Shown here in pieces: positions 13,084 to 25,200 of a stretch of 64,000 nucleotides of DNA (its first letter is position 1; each line of letters starts with the position of its first letter). Below the pieces are notes generated by a model. That model did not search any database and had not been told where the DNA came from. It worked only from the letters and a program-made list of their open reading frames with translations. Made by a program: the position numbers and the translations under genes. Source of the DNA: Cloeon dipterum (taxonomy: Eukaryota > Arthropoda > Insecta > Ephemeroptera > Baetidae). Location of the stretch: assembly GCF_949628265.1 (NCBI RefSeq), contig NC_088789.1, positions 23,987,883 through 24,051,882 on the forward strand. The letters are read 5' to 3'.

Positions 13084-15874
13084 TTGGAAAAGATATGCTT
13101 TGAACGCAATAGCAATACGCACAACATGAAAGACAGCCCGCAGTTTTCAAATGTATATCCATGTTCTTGCCGAGATTTCAATCAATCCCCCGAATTTCCC
13201 ACAGCAACCGTTAAAATTGATGGTCGTCGCCACAATTTGGGGTTGAATCACGGCGCGCAGTGAAAATTATAAAAAAGCCGATGGTCAGAGCGAAAGAGCA
13301 ACGCGATGTCATAAAAAGCGGCATAAAAAGGCTGAAGATAGGATCGAGCGAGGCGCCCAAAAAGCTTGTATTATTTTGCTACCGATCTTGATTGGAAATA
13401 AACGATGAAAACGTATTTGTGTGTGTGTGACATTTTCCAGAGCGCAGCTCGAGATGGGCTCGCGATAAGGGCCGGCGGAGATGCGATCGGCCGCAGATAC
13501 ACGGCCAGCCTCTTAATTAGTGTGACGACAGCAGCGAGTGAGCCAGCGAGCGAGCGAAGCGACCTGGGAACCAGGTCTGCGCCTCGCAGTTTCGCGCCAA
13601 ACCGACAGGGGGAAGCAACAAACGGACCTGATTGCGAGGAGCCTCAAAGGGTCGGCCAATTTGCATGCTGGCGAAAAAGAAAGAGAAGAATTTAAACCTG
13701 GATATTTGAAATACAGATTTTTCACACCTCGCGCGGTGGCCGTTCACGTCCGTACACTCGATTTTTTTCCTCTCCACTTTTGCACAAACACCGCGGCTCT
13801 TGAATTTTCCGCACACGAGAAAATCGAACTGACTCTTGAAATTCCGCAGCACTTTTGGTGGAAAAAAGCAGCGCGAATTGGGCGTCGAGTGGCGCGCGGA
13901 GGAATAATCTCGAGTGACCGCACTGAGAGCTTTCCGCCAGAGTACTGCAGCCCTCGCCCTGCTGACCATGAGTTAACGAGGCTAATTAGCTACCAAATCG
14001 AAACGAGTTCTGCCTTTTTTATTTTTCAAAAGAAGAAGAAAAACGTCGAGGAACAAACCCTCCTCTCGTTTCTCTCTCTTCTCCTTTGCCGCCGCCTGTC
14101 TCTGCTCTATACTCGCGAGCACCAGTACGTATATTTACCTTCCGTTAATTGGTAGCCTGTTTGCTGTTCCCCGTCACGTTGTTAATTAATGGGCCTGCTG
14201 CACCGGCTCAATTTCATGCCAAATGTCGCTGCCTTGTCATAATCAATTTGTTGGATTGCCCGCGCGACCCGTCGCACACGCGCCGCCCGCTATCTTGATT
14301 TGTGATTTGTGTCCAGCAAATCGGACACGATCTCTGCTGGTATCATACGAGATAATTCTGATTTTTTTCTAATATTTCTCCGCATTAAATGAGGGGTATA
14401 AATTATTGAATGGGTCTAGAAAAGGTGTCCAATTTGGAAAATATTCTTCAAATTAGTTACTGTAAATAAAAATGAAGACAAGCGCCTTGTGGATGGCAAA
14501 AATTGTTGATAAAAAAATGAAATTCAAAAGGTTGAATTTGTTCTGTAAACTCAATCGTCACCAGCCGATTAAATAATTATGTACAGAGTCATTGAGCGCT
14601 ATAGCCATTGTGAGAGAATATTTTCAATTTTTAAAAATATTAAATTTTAAATATTATTTCAGCAAAATTATTGCATTCATATTTGAAATAAAAATACTAC
14701 CTCATGGAAAGAAAATTATTTAAAAAAAATTTAGACTCCTACGGAATGTAATTTGAATATTATAGGCAATAACATCGAAATTTAGCCAATATTTTAAGTA
14801 TTTTTTATTGTTGCTAAAGCTAACTCAGTAGCATTTAATTTTGTATTATAAACCAACCAAAACATTTTTAAGTTAAAACCAAAACAAATTCAGAAAATGA
14901 TAGAATTTATAAAATAATGTTTTTAATTTAAATTCAAGAAAACTAATTGAATTTTAACTGGCAAGATTGAAATATTTTTAATTTCGATTACAAAGACCGT
15001 TCTTGTACTCAATACAATTCCGTTTCGTTAACAAAGATCGAATCGGCGTAGCTGGCTTCGCGGAAATCGCCCGTGGAAGACAAAGAACAAAAAGCGCAGA
15101 GTGCGGCACCCCGGAGCGCGACTGACTGACTGACAGTGAAACAATGGGATCAGAGCGTGCACCCCGTGTTGCAGGGGCACACGAGCGGCGTGCCGCTGGC
15201 ACCGGTTGCTGCTAATGGACCTAACCTACGACCCTGCTGTCCTAACACACACCGGACAGGACCACACCTGGGGCACACATCCTCGGCTCTCGTTCCAGAC
15301 GTGGAATAAGTGATAAATTTCCTGGGTGAAAGGAGGAGCTCACAATGATAGGCTGGATTTTCTAAAATTTTGTTATAAATGGATATAATTATGACACGTG
15401 AATTTTTAACCTCTAGAAATATTAGAGAATAAAATAAAATTTCTTCACGATGATTTTTATGCAAATGACACACATTCACTGTGATTCCTTTATAAATAAA
15501 TTTTGCAAATTGTTTGAAATTAAATTTTAAATAAAACATATTTTTATATCGAAGATACCAATATTAAATAAATTTAGTACAAAAATATTACATCTATAAA
15601 AATATTTATTTTAAGTTATCATCTTAATTCAATTAGTTTTTAATTTATTTCTATATTTATAAAATAGCTATAGTAACAGAACCTTAAACTTTTTGGTTTA
15701 AAATAAATTTATATTATAATTTTTAAATCTAGAGAGCCAACAACGCTTGAAACGAGTTATATTATTATCAAATCTCTTCGTTTTCGTTTAATTTTTTATG
15801 TATATATATATGTCGTCACTGAGAAAATAATTTCTAATTCAAGTCCTCGCACTTAATTCATCTTTCACGAAAGT

Positions 15875-16228
15875 CTTTACTGTTCGAAGCCGTCATCAGA
15901 TAATGTCACCACATACGCCACATACTTAACTATTTCAAAGGCACGTACTTTTTAGTTGCGATTCAGCACTCACCCCTGCTGCTGTGCGTTCAGCCCTTAA
16001 AATAAATTATTTTGAAGAGCTGAAAACTTACATCAGTTTAGCCAATCGCCATAGAAACGGGAATATTTTTTTAATTAATATATTCCTTAATGTTTCTAAG
16101 GAGATTGGCTGGACTGAATTTGAGTTTTCAGCCCATCAAAAGAATGCCGAGCAGCAGGATTGAGTTTTTAAATTGCAGCTGAAAAGCATCCGCTGGTACC
16201 ATACATATATATTGGCGGCTTCAAACAT
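15875..16228. mobile_element. Foldback/MITE-like element, copy 2 (family A)
   Basis: A diverged relative of 360-773. The left end has TTACTGTTCGAAGCCGTCATCAG and the right end has TTGGCGGCTTCAAACATAATTAG in inverted orientation. Central inverted segments also match (TCAGTTTAGCCAATCGCC on the left, GGAGATTGGCTGGACTGA on the right). It is shorter and more degraded than copy 1, and no ORF lies inside. Confidence 0.65.
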
Positions 16229-17344
16229 AATTAGTGAATTTAAAAATTTATCATATACTTCATCAACTTCTTGTACATGACAAAAAAATTTAATTCATTA
16301 TTTCAAAAATCACAGAAACACAAAAAATTAATAGAATTAAAAAATAAAACAGCAGTAGTAGTGACAAAAAATAATTTTTACCACTCTGAAAAAATTTTCA
16401 ATCACTTCTAAAGCTGAAAATTCGGGTTTATAGAACAAACCTGCAGTTTTATACAAACTAGAGCTTAATAGGGATTTAAGTATGACAGCTTAGGCACGGC
16501 TATTGAGCAAAAATCCGCCGTGTGTCGTGTGTACACATTCCGAGCACACACACACAGCACAATTATTACTCAATCCGCACCAGGAAACGCCCTCCTTACC
16601 AGCGGGGGTGCATCGAAACGCGTGACCATTGTTTATTTAAGAGTGTTATTGATTCCATTTACACGGTCATTATTCAAACCGTGGAGAGCACGTTGTGAAA
16701 GGAGAAGAAAGTGATCCCGCGCCGGCAGCCAGCACACGCGGGCGCGTGAACAAAGGAAAGAAATTCAAATAATACTCCGTGCCGCTTTTTTCTGTTTGAG
16801 CGCGCGTACTCTATATTAAAAAAAAATCCCAGCCAGCACACAACCCTTTTCATCCAAGCTTGTTTTTCGGGTAAAATCACACACACATGCAGGGAGTGTG
16901 TGCTTTTCAATGGGCATGTGCCCGTGAATAAATTCGCCAAGTCTCCTCAGCGGGGCGCAAGCAAGCACCCCCGCCTCCCCTTGAGGGAACGCACCCCCGT
17001 TCCCACGCCCTCGCAGCAGCCTCTCGATATTATACGTGCTCGAGATGCAGCTTTAACAAGCTCCTGGTTTTTTCCTTCTTTGTACAAACGAATTTGCGTC
17101 CACTCTCTGAATGGAATGCACACGTCGGTGTGTTTTGCGCGCCCCTAATCCGCTTTCGCGGTCGCGTGCGCCACGTGAAAATCACTTCCCGCTGTCTGAG
17201 TTATTATTATTTGTCTCTAATTAAGTGAACCGAAAGTAATATGTATATATGTTGTTTATTTAGCAAATATCTCTCATTGCATGCCAGAACCAACAATTTT
17301 GTTTGACAGATATTTTCAAATATCAAACCAAGAAGCATTATTTG

Positions 17345-17628
17345 TTAAATTTATTTTAGCATCGTTCTGAAACCAAAAAAAGCTGCAAAAGTGGTTCAAA
17401 TTTATTAAACTACTTTAAATAACTATTATGAACTTAAGTTTTTAAATGTTAAAGTGCTATACTATAAATCCCAAAAATTTTTATAATTAATTTTCAACCT
17501 ACCGTTGACTAAAACTAAGCTTTATCTTTTTAAATTTATTTTAGCATCATTCTATATAAAACAAAAAATGCTTGCAAAAGCGGTTCAAATTATTAAATTA
17601 CTTTAAATAATTATAAACTTAAATATTT
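17345..17628. repeat. Local tandem duplication, two units of about 100 bp
   Basis: Units at about 17345-17446 and 17530-17628 share TTAAATTTATTTTAGCATC, then GCAAAAG(T/C)GGTTCAAAT and ACTTTAAATAA in the same order. They are about 185 bp apart and share roughly four-fifths of positions by eye. Neither unit encodes anything recognisable. Confidence 0.6.
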
Positions 17629-17677
17629 AAATAAAAATTGCAAAATATTAAACCGCAATAATTAAAATTTATTGTTC

Positions 17678-17829
17678 AATTCGTCCTGGTCCCGGAAAAA
17701 TTGCGCAACGTTCATCAACCACCCAAATTTTCATTGTTGAATTTATTGATTGTTGACCTTTTCTTGCAACAAGGAAATTCGCGTTTGGTTGTTGAAAGCT
17801 ACGCAATTTTTCCGGGACCAGGACGAATT
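17678..17829. mobile_element. MITE (family B), intact copy
   Basis: A 152-bp element with perfect terminal inverted repeats of 28 bp: AATTCGTCCTGGTCCCGG followed by AAAAATTGCG on the left, and its exact reverse complement on the right. The interior includes CCTTTTCTTGCAACAAGG and has no ORF. Related copies lie at 59717-59866 and, truncated, at 58761-58858, both inside introns of the KIAA0319-like gene. No clear target-site duplication was found. Confidence 0.85.
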
Positions 17830-18600
17830 TAACGTTGACTAAAACTAACTAATTGTTATACATAGATACCAGACAAATTTTCGTTTATTTGAAATAATTT
17901 ATAAACTAAGAATAATGGCGTGTAATTGGAGTTGATTTTACTGAATGTACAGAGCCAATGGCATTATCTGCACAATTTCTAATTATTTTCACCTGCTCCA
18001 CACCATTTTTAAGGGATGAGAATATAAGACAACTGACAATTTTTGTATGCGTCTGATACTGGTCTGATATACGTTGCTTTTACTTAATATTTTGGTCAAG
18101 ATAACGACCCAACCAAGAAAAAATTCCCATTTTTATTTTGAACGCAAATATCCAAAATTTGCCATTGGCACCACTTGAATTTCTCCACGGAAAATGTCTG
18201 CGTTAGAGAGCAACAAATCCATTTTGGAATATAATATGATAACCGGCTTCTGGCTGAATAAATTAGTGTAAATAAGTTAACAGCTTATTAGTCTAATTTG
18301 GTTTCAAGTTAACTGACCCGGCCTATCCTTTATGCCCCAACAATTAATGTCAGAAATTCTTTCTGTGAAATTTGATGTCCATTTTTTTATTAAAAATACA
18401 TAAATCAAAATTATAATTCCATTGCTATACGACCCATCAAGAAGAACTCGGGACGTGTTTCGGAATTTTCAAACTTTTCCGTCACAGCGCGCCAAATTGT
18501 GGCTCCCGTGGCAGATCGTGGAACTAGCGGCAAAAGCTACTCCCCCGAAATTTTGTTTTTAAAGGGGACGTGAGGCAGATTTTCGCCTAATTTATTCGCC

Positions 18601-19148
18601 ATGGCTTCAAGAGCAGGAAGAAAGGTTTGTTTGCATGCAATTAAAATAACCAGGTTGATTGTGAATTCATGTTTTCCGCAGCTGACGACCAATTTGACTG
18701 GTTTGGCGGTGGCGAAAAACCCGCACCACACTCTCAGTGTGCTGTACAACAAGATTCAAAGGGCCCTTCTGCAGATGCCTGAGCAGTCGGCATACAGGAA
18801 GCACACATCTGAGATTATTTCCACAAGGTCGAAACTTGTCAGTGAGGTAAGAAACTCGTTGGGTGAAAATCATAAAAAAAATTCGAGATATGGACACGCA
18901 AAAATATTTTTATTAAAATTATTATTATTACTTAATTAAGATTTTGATTTGTTAATAAATAAATCGTTTTGCAGACTAAGGATGTGGCTCAATTGGAACA
19001 GAAAATTAACTGCGGCCAAATTGAAGAGGTGATCGTCCAGGCTGAAAACGAACTGGTCTTGGCTCGTAAAATGCTCGGCTGGAAACCGTGGGAGCCCCTT
19101 CTGCGAGAGGCCCCCAAGAACCAGTGGCAATGGCCCCCCACTAAGTAA
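18601..19148 (+). CDS. NDUFA5: NADH dehydrogenase [ubiquinone] 1 alpha subcomplex subunit 5 (complex I subunit, ND-13B)
   Basis: The exons are 18601-18624, 18682-18846 and 18975-19148 (363 nt, 120 residues). The predicted protein starts [18 protein letters not shown] and ends [18 protein letters not shown]. It matches the NDUFA5/B13 family end to end: GLAV near the N-terminus, LYNKIQRAL and AYRKHTSEI in the middle, then [29 protein letters not shown] and the conserved C-terminal QW-W. Vertebrate members are about 116 residues. The subunit belongs to the matrix arm of mitochondrial complex I, and as in the family no classical presequence is evident. All introns are GT-AG. A poly(A) signal AATAAA lies at 19175-19180. 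PLRG1 starts 465 bp downstream on the same strand. Identification is confident. Confidence 0.95.
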
Positions 19149-19472
19149 ATCTTAGCTGTGAATGTATATATTTAAATAAAAGTTACTGTAGGTCTGTTCA
19201 AAAATCCTGTTTTCCTGATTTAAAAAAATTTATTGCACTTCACTGTCCCTACTTGAAGCGCTTGTAAGCCTTCCTCGTCCTCACTATTTTGCTTTAGAAT
19301 CAAAATTAAAATTTAATTAAATCTCAGAAGACTTAACAATAAAAATAATTTACAATTAGTATCCATTCAATGAGATAAATTATAATATACTTTAAATTTG
19401 TTCTACCACATTTTGCTCCTGATCACAAGCTTCAGTTGGCTGATCATAGAGCGCGCCGCTTGTGCTTGTACA

Positions 19473-19480
19473 TGACGTCA
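19473..19480. promoter_or_regulatory. CRE-like palindrome TGACGTCA in the PLRG1 upstream region
   Basis: A perfect full-site cAMP-response element / ATF-CREB palindrome lies 133 bp before the PLRG1 start codon. It sits in a GC-richer block (GCGCGCCGCTTG, CGGCTGCCGGCTG) typical of a housekeeping promoter. Function is inferred from motif and position only. Confidence 0.4.
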
Positions 19481-19612
19481 CAATTGTTTGCGGCTGCCGG
19501 CTGCTCGCAGTCCGCGTTTTCAGATTGAAAATATAAACAAAACAAGTTTAGGTTGCTTGTCAAAGGAATTTCGGCCTTTATTTAATTCTTCCCAGAAGAT
19601 TAGAGATCAACC

Positions 19613-22089
19613 ATGGTTGACGTAAGTTTTTCAGTTGGCAACTGCTCTATCATTTGTTAAAATTCGAATATTTTTGCAACTTTCAGGAAGTTCAGCGGCA
19701 CTCGGTGCACACACTAGTATTTAGATCTTTAAAACGTGCTCACGACCTGTTCATCACAGAGCACAATAAGCTTCCCGACAAAGACCCTGTTGCGTAAGTT
19801 CATCTAATTATAAAACCTTATTTTTCGAAGGGAAATATATTTTTTTCTTTTCTTCAGTGAGAAAATCTGGCGATCAGTGAAAGCGAGGGATCAGTACGGC
19901 TCGATTGTGGACACAGTGAGGAGGAAGAAGGCGCTTCAGCCGCAAGTCGATGACCTCATGGCCGCGGATGAGAATTTGGCAGCGATAGCCGAGGAGCCTA
20001 TGTCGGCCATTGCGAACACTCCTTCGAACAGCATGAGCCTGGCCGTGGTGCCTCAGCAGCAGCAGCAAAACACGACTCAGGCCCTGATCCCCCGCAGACC
20101 GCACTCGATGCCCAAACCAAAGTGGCACGCACCTTGGAAGCTCTGCAGAGTGATCTCTGGCCACCTTGGCTGGGTCAGGTGCGTCGCTGTGGAGCCGGCA
20201 AACGAGTGGTTCGTCACGGGCGCCGCCGATCGAGTTATCAAGGTCTGGGACCTGGCGTCGGGCACGCTCAAGGTGTCCTTGACTGGACACATTTCGACCG
20301 TCAGAGGACTGGCTGTCAGCCCTAGGCACCCTTATTTGTTCAGTTGTGGAGAGGATCGGCAGGTCAAGTGCTGGGATCTTGAATATAACAAGGTAAAATT
20401 TAGCTGAAATTTAAATTGATTTGTAATGCAAAATTTTGAGAAATGTTTTATTATTTACCAAAATTAACATCTTAAAATGGGAAAGAGGTTACATTTTCCA
20501 AGGGTTTTGCCGTTAAATTTTTGAGAAAGTTGGCTAAAAATTGCATCTGGAGAAATTTACCTGATTATTTACGCACCGTTAAATGGATCGCGACCAGAAG
20601 AATCAAAACCAAGTAAAAAATTAATGATAACAGTAAAAAATCCATCATTGCAATTTATACACAAGAAACTAAGTCTCGAGAATGCTCCAATTTTGTTTAA
20701 ATTTCCGAAACATTTTGGAGTTAGAATTTACATTTTTTTCAGTTTTTAACGAATGTGCATTGCAGATTTATAATTTATTTTAATCTTTCCCTGCTGTTTA
20801 AATTTGATTTTTTTTTAATATTTGATCGACGAACGAATTTCTTATTTTAAATTTACTTTGAAATACATTATTTTCCCCAGGTTATTAGGCATTACCATGG
20901 ACATTTGTCAGCCGTGTACTGCCTAGCTTTGCACCCGACAATTGATGTGCTGATCACAGCTGGTCGAGATTCAACAGCTAGAGTGTGGGACATGAGGACC
21001 AAGGCCAACGTCTTCACACTCACCGGGCACACCAACACAATTGCAAGTGTTCTGTGTCAAGCTGCTGAGCCACAAGTAAGTAGTAAATTATAATTCAAAA
21101 GATAAATTCTGACGAGCCCTGAAAAGTTCATCAATATTGCGTCAACTTTTTAATTTAAACCAACATAGAATCTTTTATTATTTAGATTTCGCAAAAAACC
21201 TAACCATCGCTTCCCCTACTAAGTTTCAAATTGAGTTGATCAATGAAAATTATTCATGAGAGCTGACCACTTTTTAAGTTTCAACTTTTATAAAATTAAA
21301 CTGACAAACGTAATGTGAAAATTTACTGCCTTTTTAAATAAAAATAGCTATTTATTGTATTTTTATCATTTATATCATATTTTTTGTTACAACTATTACC
21401 CATTTTTCAGGTTATTACTGGTAGTCACGATTGCACCATTCGACTGTGGGACTTGGCCGCAGGAAAGTCTCGCTGCACACTGACCAACCACAAAAAGAGC
21501 GTCAGGGCGCTCGCTCTTCATCCCAATTTGTAGGTTTTTACCTATTATTTCATTCTGTCATGCTAATATCCCATTTGGTTAGGTACATGTTTGCATCAGC
21601 CAGCCCTGACAACATCAAGCAGTGGAAGTGCCCTGAAGGAAAATTCATCCAAAACCTAACGGGCCACAACGCCATTATCGAGTGCATGGCTGCCAACAGT
21701 GACGGCGTTTTGGTCAGTGGAGCAAACAACGGCTCAATCCACCTTTGGGACTGGCGCACCGGCTACAATTTCCAGAGACTTCAGGTTAGTGTTTTTTCCA
21801 TTAGTTCCATTAGATAAGAATAAATAATATCACTCTTCTCAACAGGCTCCAGTTCAACCTGGTTCTATGGATTCGGAAGCTGGGGTCTACGCAATGACTT
21901 TTGACCACTCAGGAAGCCGATTAATCACAACAGACGCAGACAAGACCATCAAAATCTACAAGGAAGACGATTCTGCGGTAATTTTTCGAATTTATTCCTA
22001 TTTGTTATATTTATATATCGGTTTTGCAGTCGGAGGAGTCTCACCCTGTGAACTGGCGACCAGACTTGATGAAGCGAAAGCGTTACTAA
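19613..22089 (+). CDS. PLRG1: Pleiotropic regulator 1 (PRL1/PLRG1, Tango4-like), WD40 spliceosome protein
   Basis: Eight exons: 19613-19621, 19687-19793, 19858-20392, 20881-21075, 21411-21529, 21583-21784, 21846-21977 and 22030-22089 (1359 nt, 452 residues). Exon 1 encodes only MVD. Residues 1-132 form the charged N-terminal region, with a Q-rich patch. From about residue 133 ([19 protein letters not shown]) a seven-bladed WD40 propeller follows, with GH...WD repeats such as [37 protein letters not shown] and [11 protein letters not shown]. The diagnostic tail is [19 protein letters not shown]1 is a core member of the PRP19/NineTeen complex with CDC5L, needed for spliceosome activation in the nucleus. 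Human PLRG1 is 514 residues, so the N-terminus here is somewhat shorter. The AATAAA at 22131-22136 lies only 35 nt from the convergent FAF2 poly(A) signal. Confidence 0.95.
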
Positions 22090-22234
22090 ATATCCAGTGG
22101 AATTCCAACTTTTCTATAATTTTAAGATCAAATAAAATCGTATGGTTTCAATGACTTGAAAATATTTGACTTTATTAAATAACTTTAAAACAACTAAACA
22201 TGAAAAACAAGAACAGTCTGTTATCACTCGGTTA

Positions 22235-25200
22235 TCAGGCCTCAAGATCAGTAACGAACAGGGCTTGTTTGCCGCCAAGACCAGCATCTTGCAAAGACGT
22301 GTTTGCGCCTTCGCCCTGGCACTGCAGCACGCGTCGGGGGAAGTTTTGAGAAATCTCAAATTGGTCTGGTGAATCGGGGTGGCAGAACACATAATGGAAT
22401 ATATCCTGGAAACATTTAGAAGTTAATTTTTTGATGTGGAATACAAATAAAAAAGGTTACCTTTAAAGTGTGCTCAGGAAGAAACCGTCGTTCCAGACGT
22501 CCTCCTGACGGCAGTTTAATGACCAGGTGCACCGCGTTGGCTTGATCAGTCGGCGGCTCTGCAGGAATTTGATCTGCCAGTTCGATTTTCAGCCTGGCGA
22601 TTTCCTAAATTTTTAAAATGAATCAGTTGTTTGACAGAAAATGATTTAAATTATGCTACCTCTTTTTGCCTCTGCCGCTCCTCCTCCTCGGCCCTTAACC
22701 TGGCCTGCTCCTCTTCAATTGCTTGTTGCTGTTCTCGCTTCCGCCTCTCTTTTTCTTGGTCGGCAAGTAAACTTTCTTGGTACGCCTCGTCTTGTTGCTG
22801 GCGGAGCAGATTGGTTTGGCTTCTCTCATTCCTGTTTTAAAATTAATTAGTTACCAGGGATTTTTACGACAATTGCATTTGTTTTAAAATTCTATAGTTC
22901 TTTCGGACTGTGGAGATTTTTAATCTCCATGTATCTTACTAAAAAACCTTTAATTTATGTAAAAGTTAGAAATGATCTTATGTTAATTAAAAATTGGAAA
23001 ACTCAGATAAATAAAAATTTGGAAGTTACGGTTCCCCTTAAAATCCATAAATCAAGCCAAATCATAAAACTTGGATCAATAAACTTCAGGTCAGCTAGTG
23101 AAAACTAAAAAACAATTGGAGCTGCAACAAGGAGAGGTTCTACAATGTCAGTAATTAGTAAAAAATAATACCTTTCAGCTCTAACAGCCACCAAGCTCGC
23201 CTCATTCTCTGTGACGACGGTTCTGAGAAGGGGAACCAAGTCCTCTGGCTGGATGTGGCCTTCGTAGCGTGACACTACAGTCATCCTTTGTCCCTTGAGC
23301 ACTGCGACCGCCAGGAACGGATAACTGTTCTCCCTGAGGGCCTGCGATACCCGGTAGCCCTCGGCACTGTTGACGTCGCAGCCCCACAGCAGCCAGTTGG
23401 CCGAGCGCAAATACTCGTTCAGCAGCACCGAGCACATGGTCTCTCTGCAGAACGCGTTTGTGCTCTGGTGGTCTCGGCAGTGCAGGTAGATCAACAGGAA
23501 TTTGAGCTCTTGCTTGGCCACTGCCAGCGCCTGGCTGTAGCTGCTCCGCCAGAAGGCAGGCCGGACATCTGTGCAGTACCGCGTGTGGAAGTCATCAATG
23601 AATTGTTCGACGTCATTCATCGGGCTTGATGCTCCACCGCCGATCGAACCTGAAATCATCCAAAACGTTGCAGTTTAAAATTGAGAGTTTGAGTTTTCAC
23701 AAGAGTGATTATTTGTTAATGGTTTCCACCGTAAAAGTGGATTTAATTAATTATCTGAATTATTAAAAACAGTGCATTCCAGTCTGATCCGGAATCTTGA
23801 GTGCTCTAAAATCTAAGAAAAACGGAACAAACTTTATTTTAAACGAACATTATGCAATCTAAAGCAAGTGGTGAAAAAATAACATCTAGGGCGGTGAATT
23901 TTAGACTTATTTAATTAATTATTCCATTATTTCCAACGCGTCGTTTAAAATGTACAAAAATTTACAGCATTGTGCTGGAACTTTATTATAATGGAAATAA
24001 GTCTAAAACGAGACAGTTCTGTATATTTTTCAACCGATCTAAAATTAGAAAAACCCACTCTCGCATGTGAAAAAATGTTTTGGCTGAGATAATGATCAAA
24101 AATATATTTGTCAGGCTAAATTTCCTATTACATACAAACCGCGAGTAAAATTCCTGACGCGAAGCATGATTCGTGCTAATTTGACAGTCCCGCTATGATC
24201 AGTAAATCAGAAAAAAATTCAGCCCTCTCGGCCCTCCATATTTCACAGCCCTAGTATTCACATACACAGTCAACAAAAATAGTTAATTAACATTGTTTAA
24301 GATTTAATTCTGAATATTTGGTCATTTTTTATGAACTCCAAGCCACCACGCGATAAAAAAAATCGCCAAATTATAATTTAATGACTCTTTCGCTTCAATT
24401 TCACAGTCACACTTCTTATTGAATCAGTGAATTTTAAAGACAGGAAATAATTTATCTTGGTTTGCTGATAATAACTGATTTCAGCAAATCACTTCCAATT
24501 TTTTTCAAATATTGATTCACTTTCAGCACAAAAATATGCTTTTTCCTAATATTTGCAAAGTAACAAGATTGAGCCCCAAGAGCAAGAGGAAGATAATAAG
24601 GAAAAGGTGGCTCAGAAGACTCGCGCAAATGACAAGTTTACAAATAAATAATGAAAGGGTTCACGGGAAAGTGTTTGCCCAATAGTTATTACAGCTCACT
24701 ATTCCTAAGTGTTCAATTAATAGATAAATATTGAGGCAACAATTCCAATTAAACTCGCAGGTGAAATTTTGGAATAAAGACTAGATATAATTTTTCCTTA
24801 ACAGAGCAATGAAAATAAATTCTAATTGCATCTAGAAATCATTTCTTCTTTCTTAACACCTTAAAACGCAGTTTTTAATTTGGTTATCCGATATACGTCT
24901 TGTAAATGTCCAAAGTTTTCTACAATTTTAATTTCGTGAGAATCGGATAAAAATATTTCTGCTTGGAACTTGCAATTTTGATTCAATGCTTTGTTATTTA
25001 TTTTATTGCTATTTTTGTAAATAAAAATATCCTTATTTAATAATAGCCATGGGAAGCATAAATTTCAAACAAGTTGTTAGTGAATTAAACACGATAAAAA
25101 CAAAAACAGCAATTCTAATTAAATTATTAAAATGAATGAATATGAGGACAAATAGGATGTTTTAAAAAAGGTTGTCACCGAAATTTAAATAGAAACAAAA

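Larger units (their letters stand above)
1302..15874. other. Gene-poor intergenic DNA downstream of the LIM-homeobox exon
   Basis: About 14.5 kb of mostly AT-rich sequence follows the apterous-type gene. All reading frames are short, lack exon-like continuation and have no recognisable family. GC-richer islets at about 9650-10050 and 13440-13990 resemble promoter or enhancer DNA but carry no convincing exon. Repeats are listed separately: AC and TC microsatellites, a dispersed repeat at 7402 and 12910, and a G-run at 11790. The beginning is probably the gene's 3' UTR. Confidence 0.6.
16229..18600. other. Intergenic region upstream of NDUFA5
   Basis: No exon is recognised. A GC-richer islet at 16520-17160 is followed by very AT-rich DNA with a local tandem duplication (17345-17446 and 17530-17628) and a MITE at 17678-17829. 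The last 120 bp before 18601 (GC-richer, including GCGCGCCAAATTG) probably holds the NDUFA5 promoter. Confidence 0.55.

Noticed and set aside
13405-14155. Overlapping frames of 70-205 codons on both strands in a GC-richer block
   Set aside because: Basic, low-complexity translations with no family resemblance, no splice partners and mutual overlap; best explained by fewer stop codons in GC-rich DNA.
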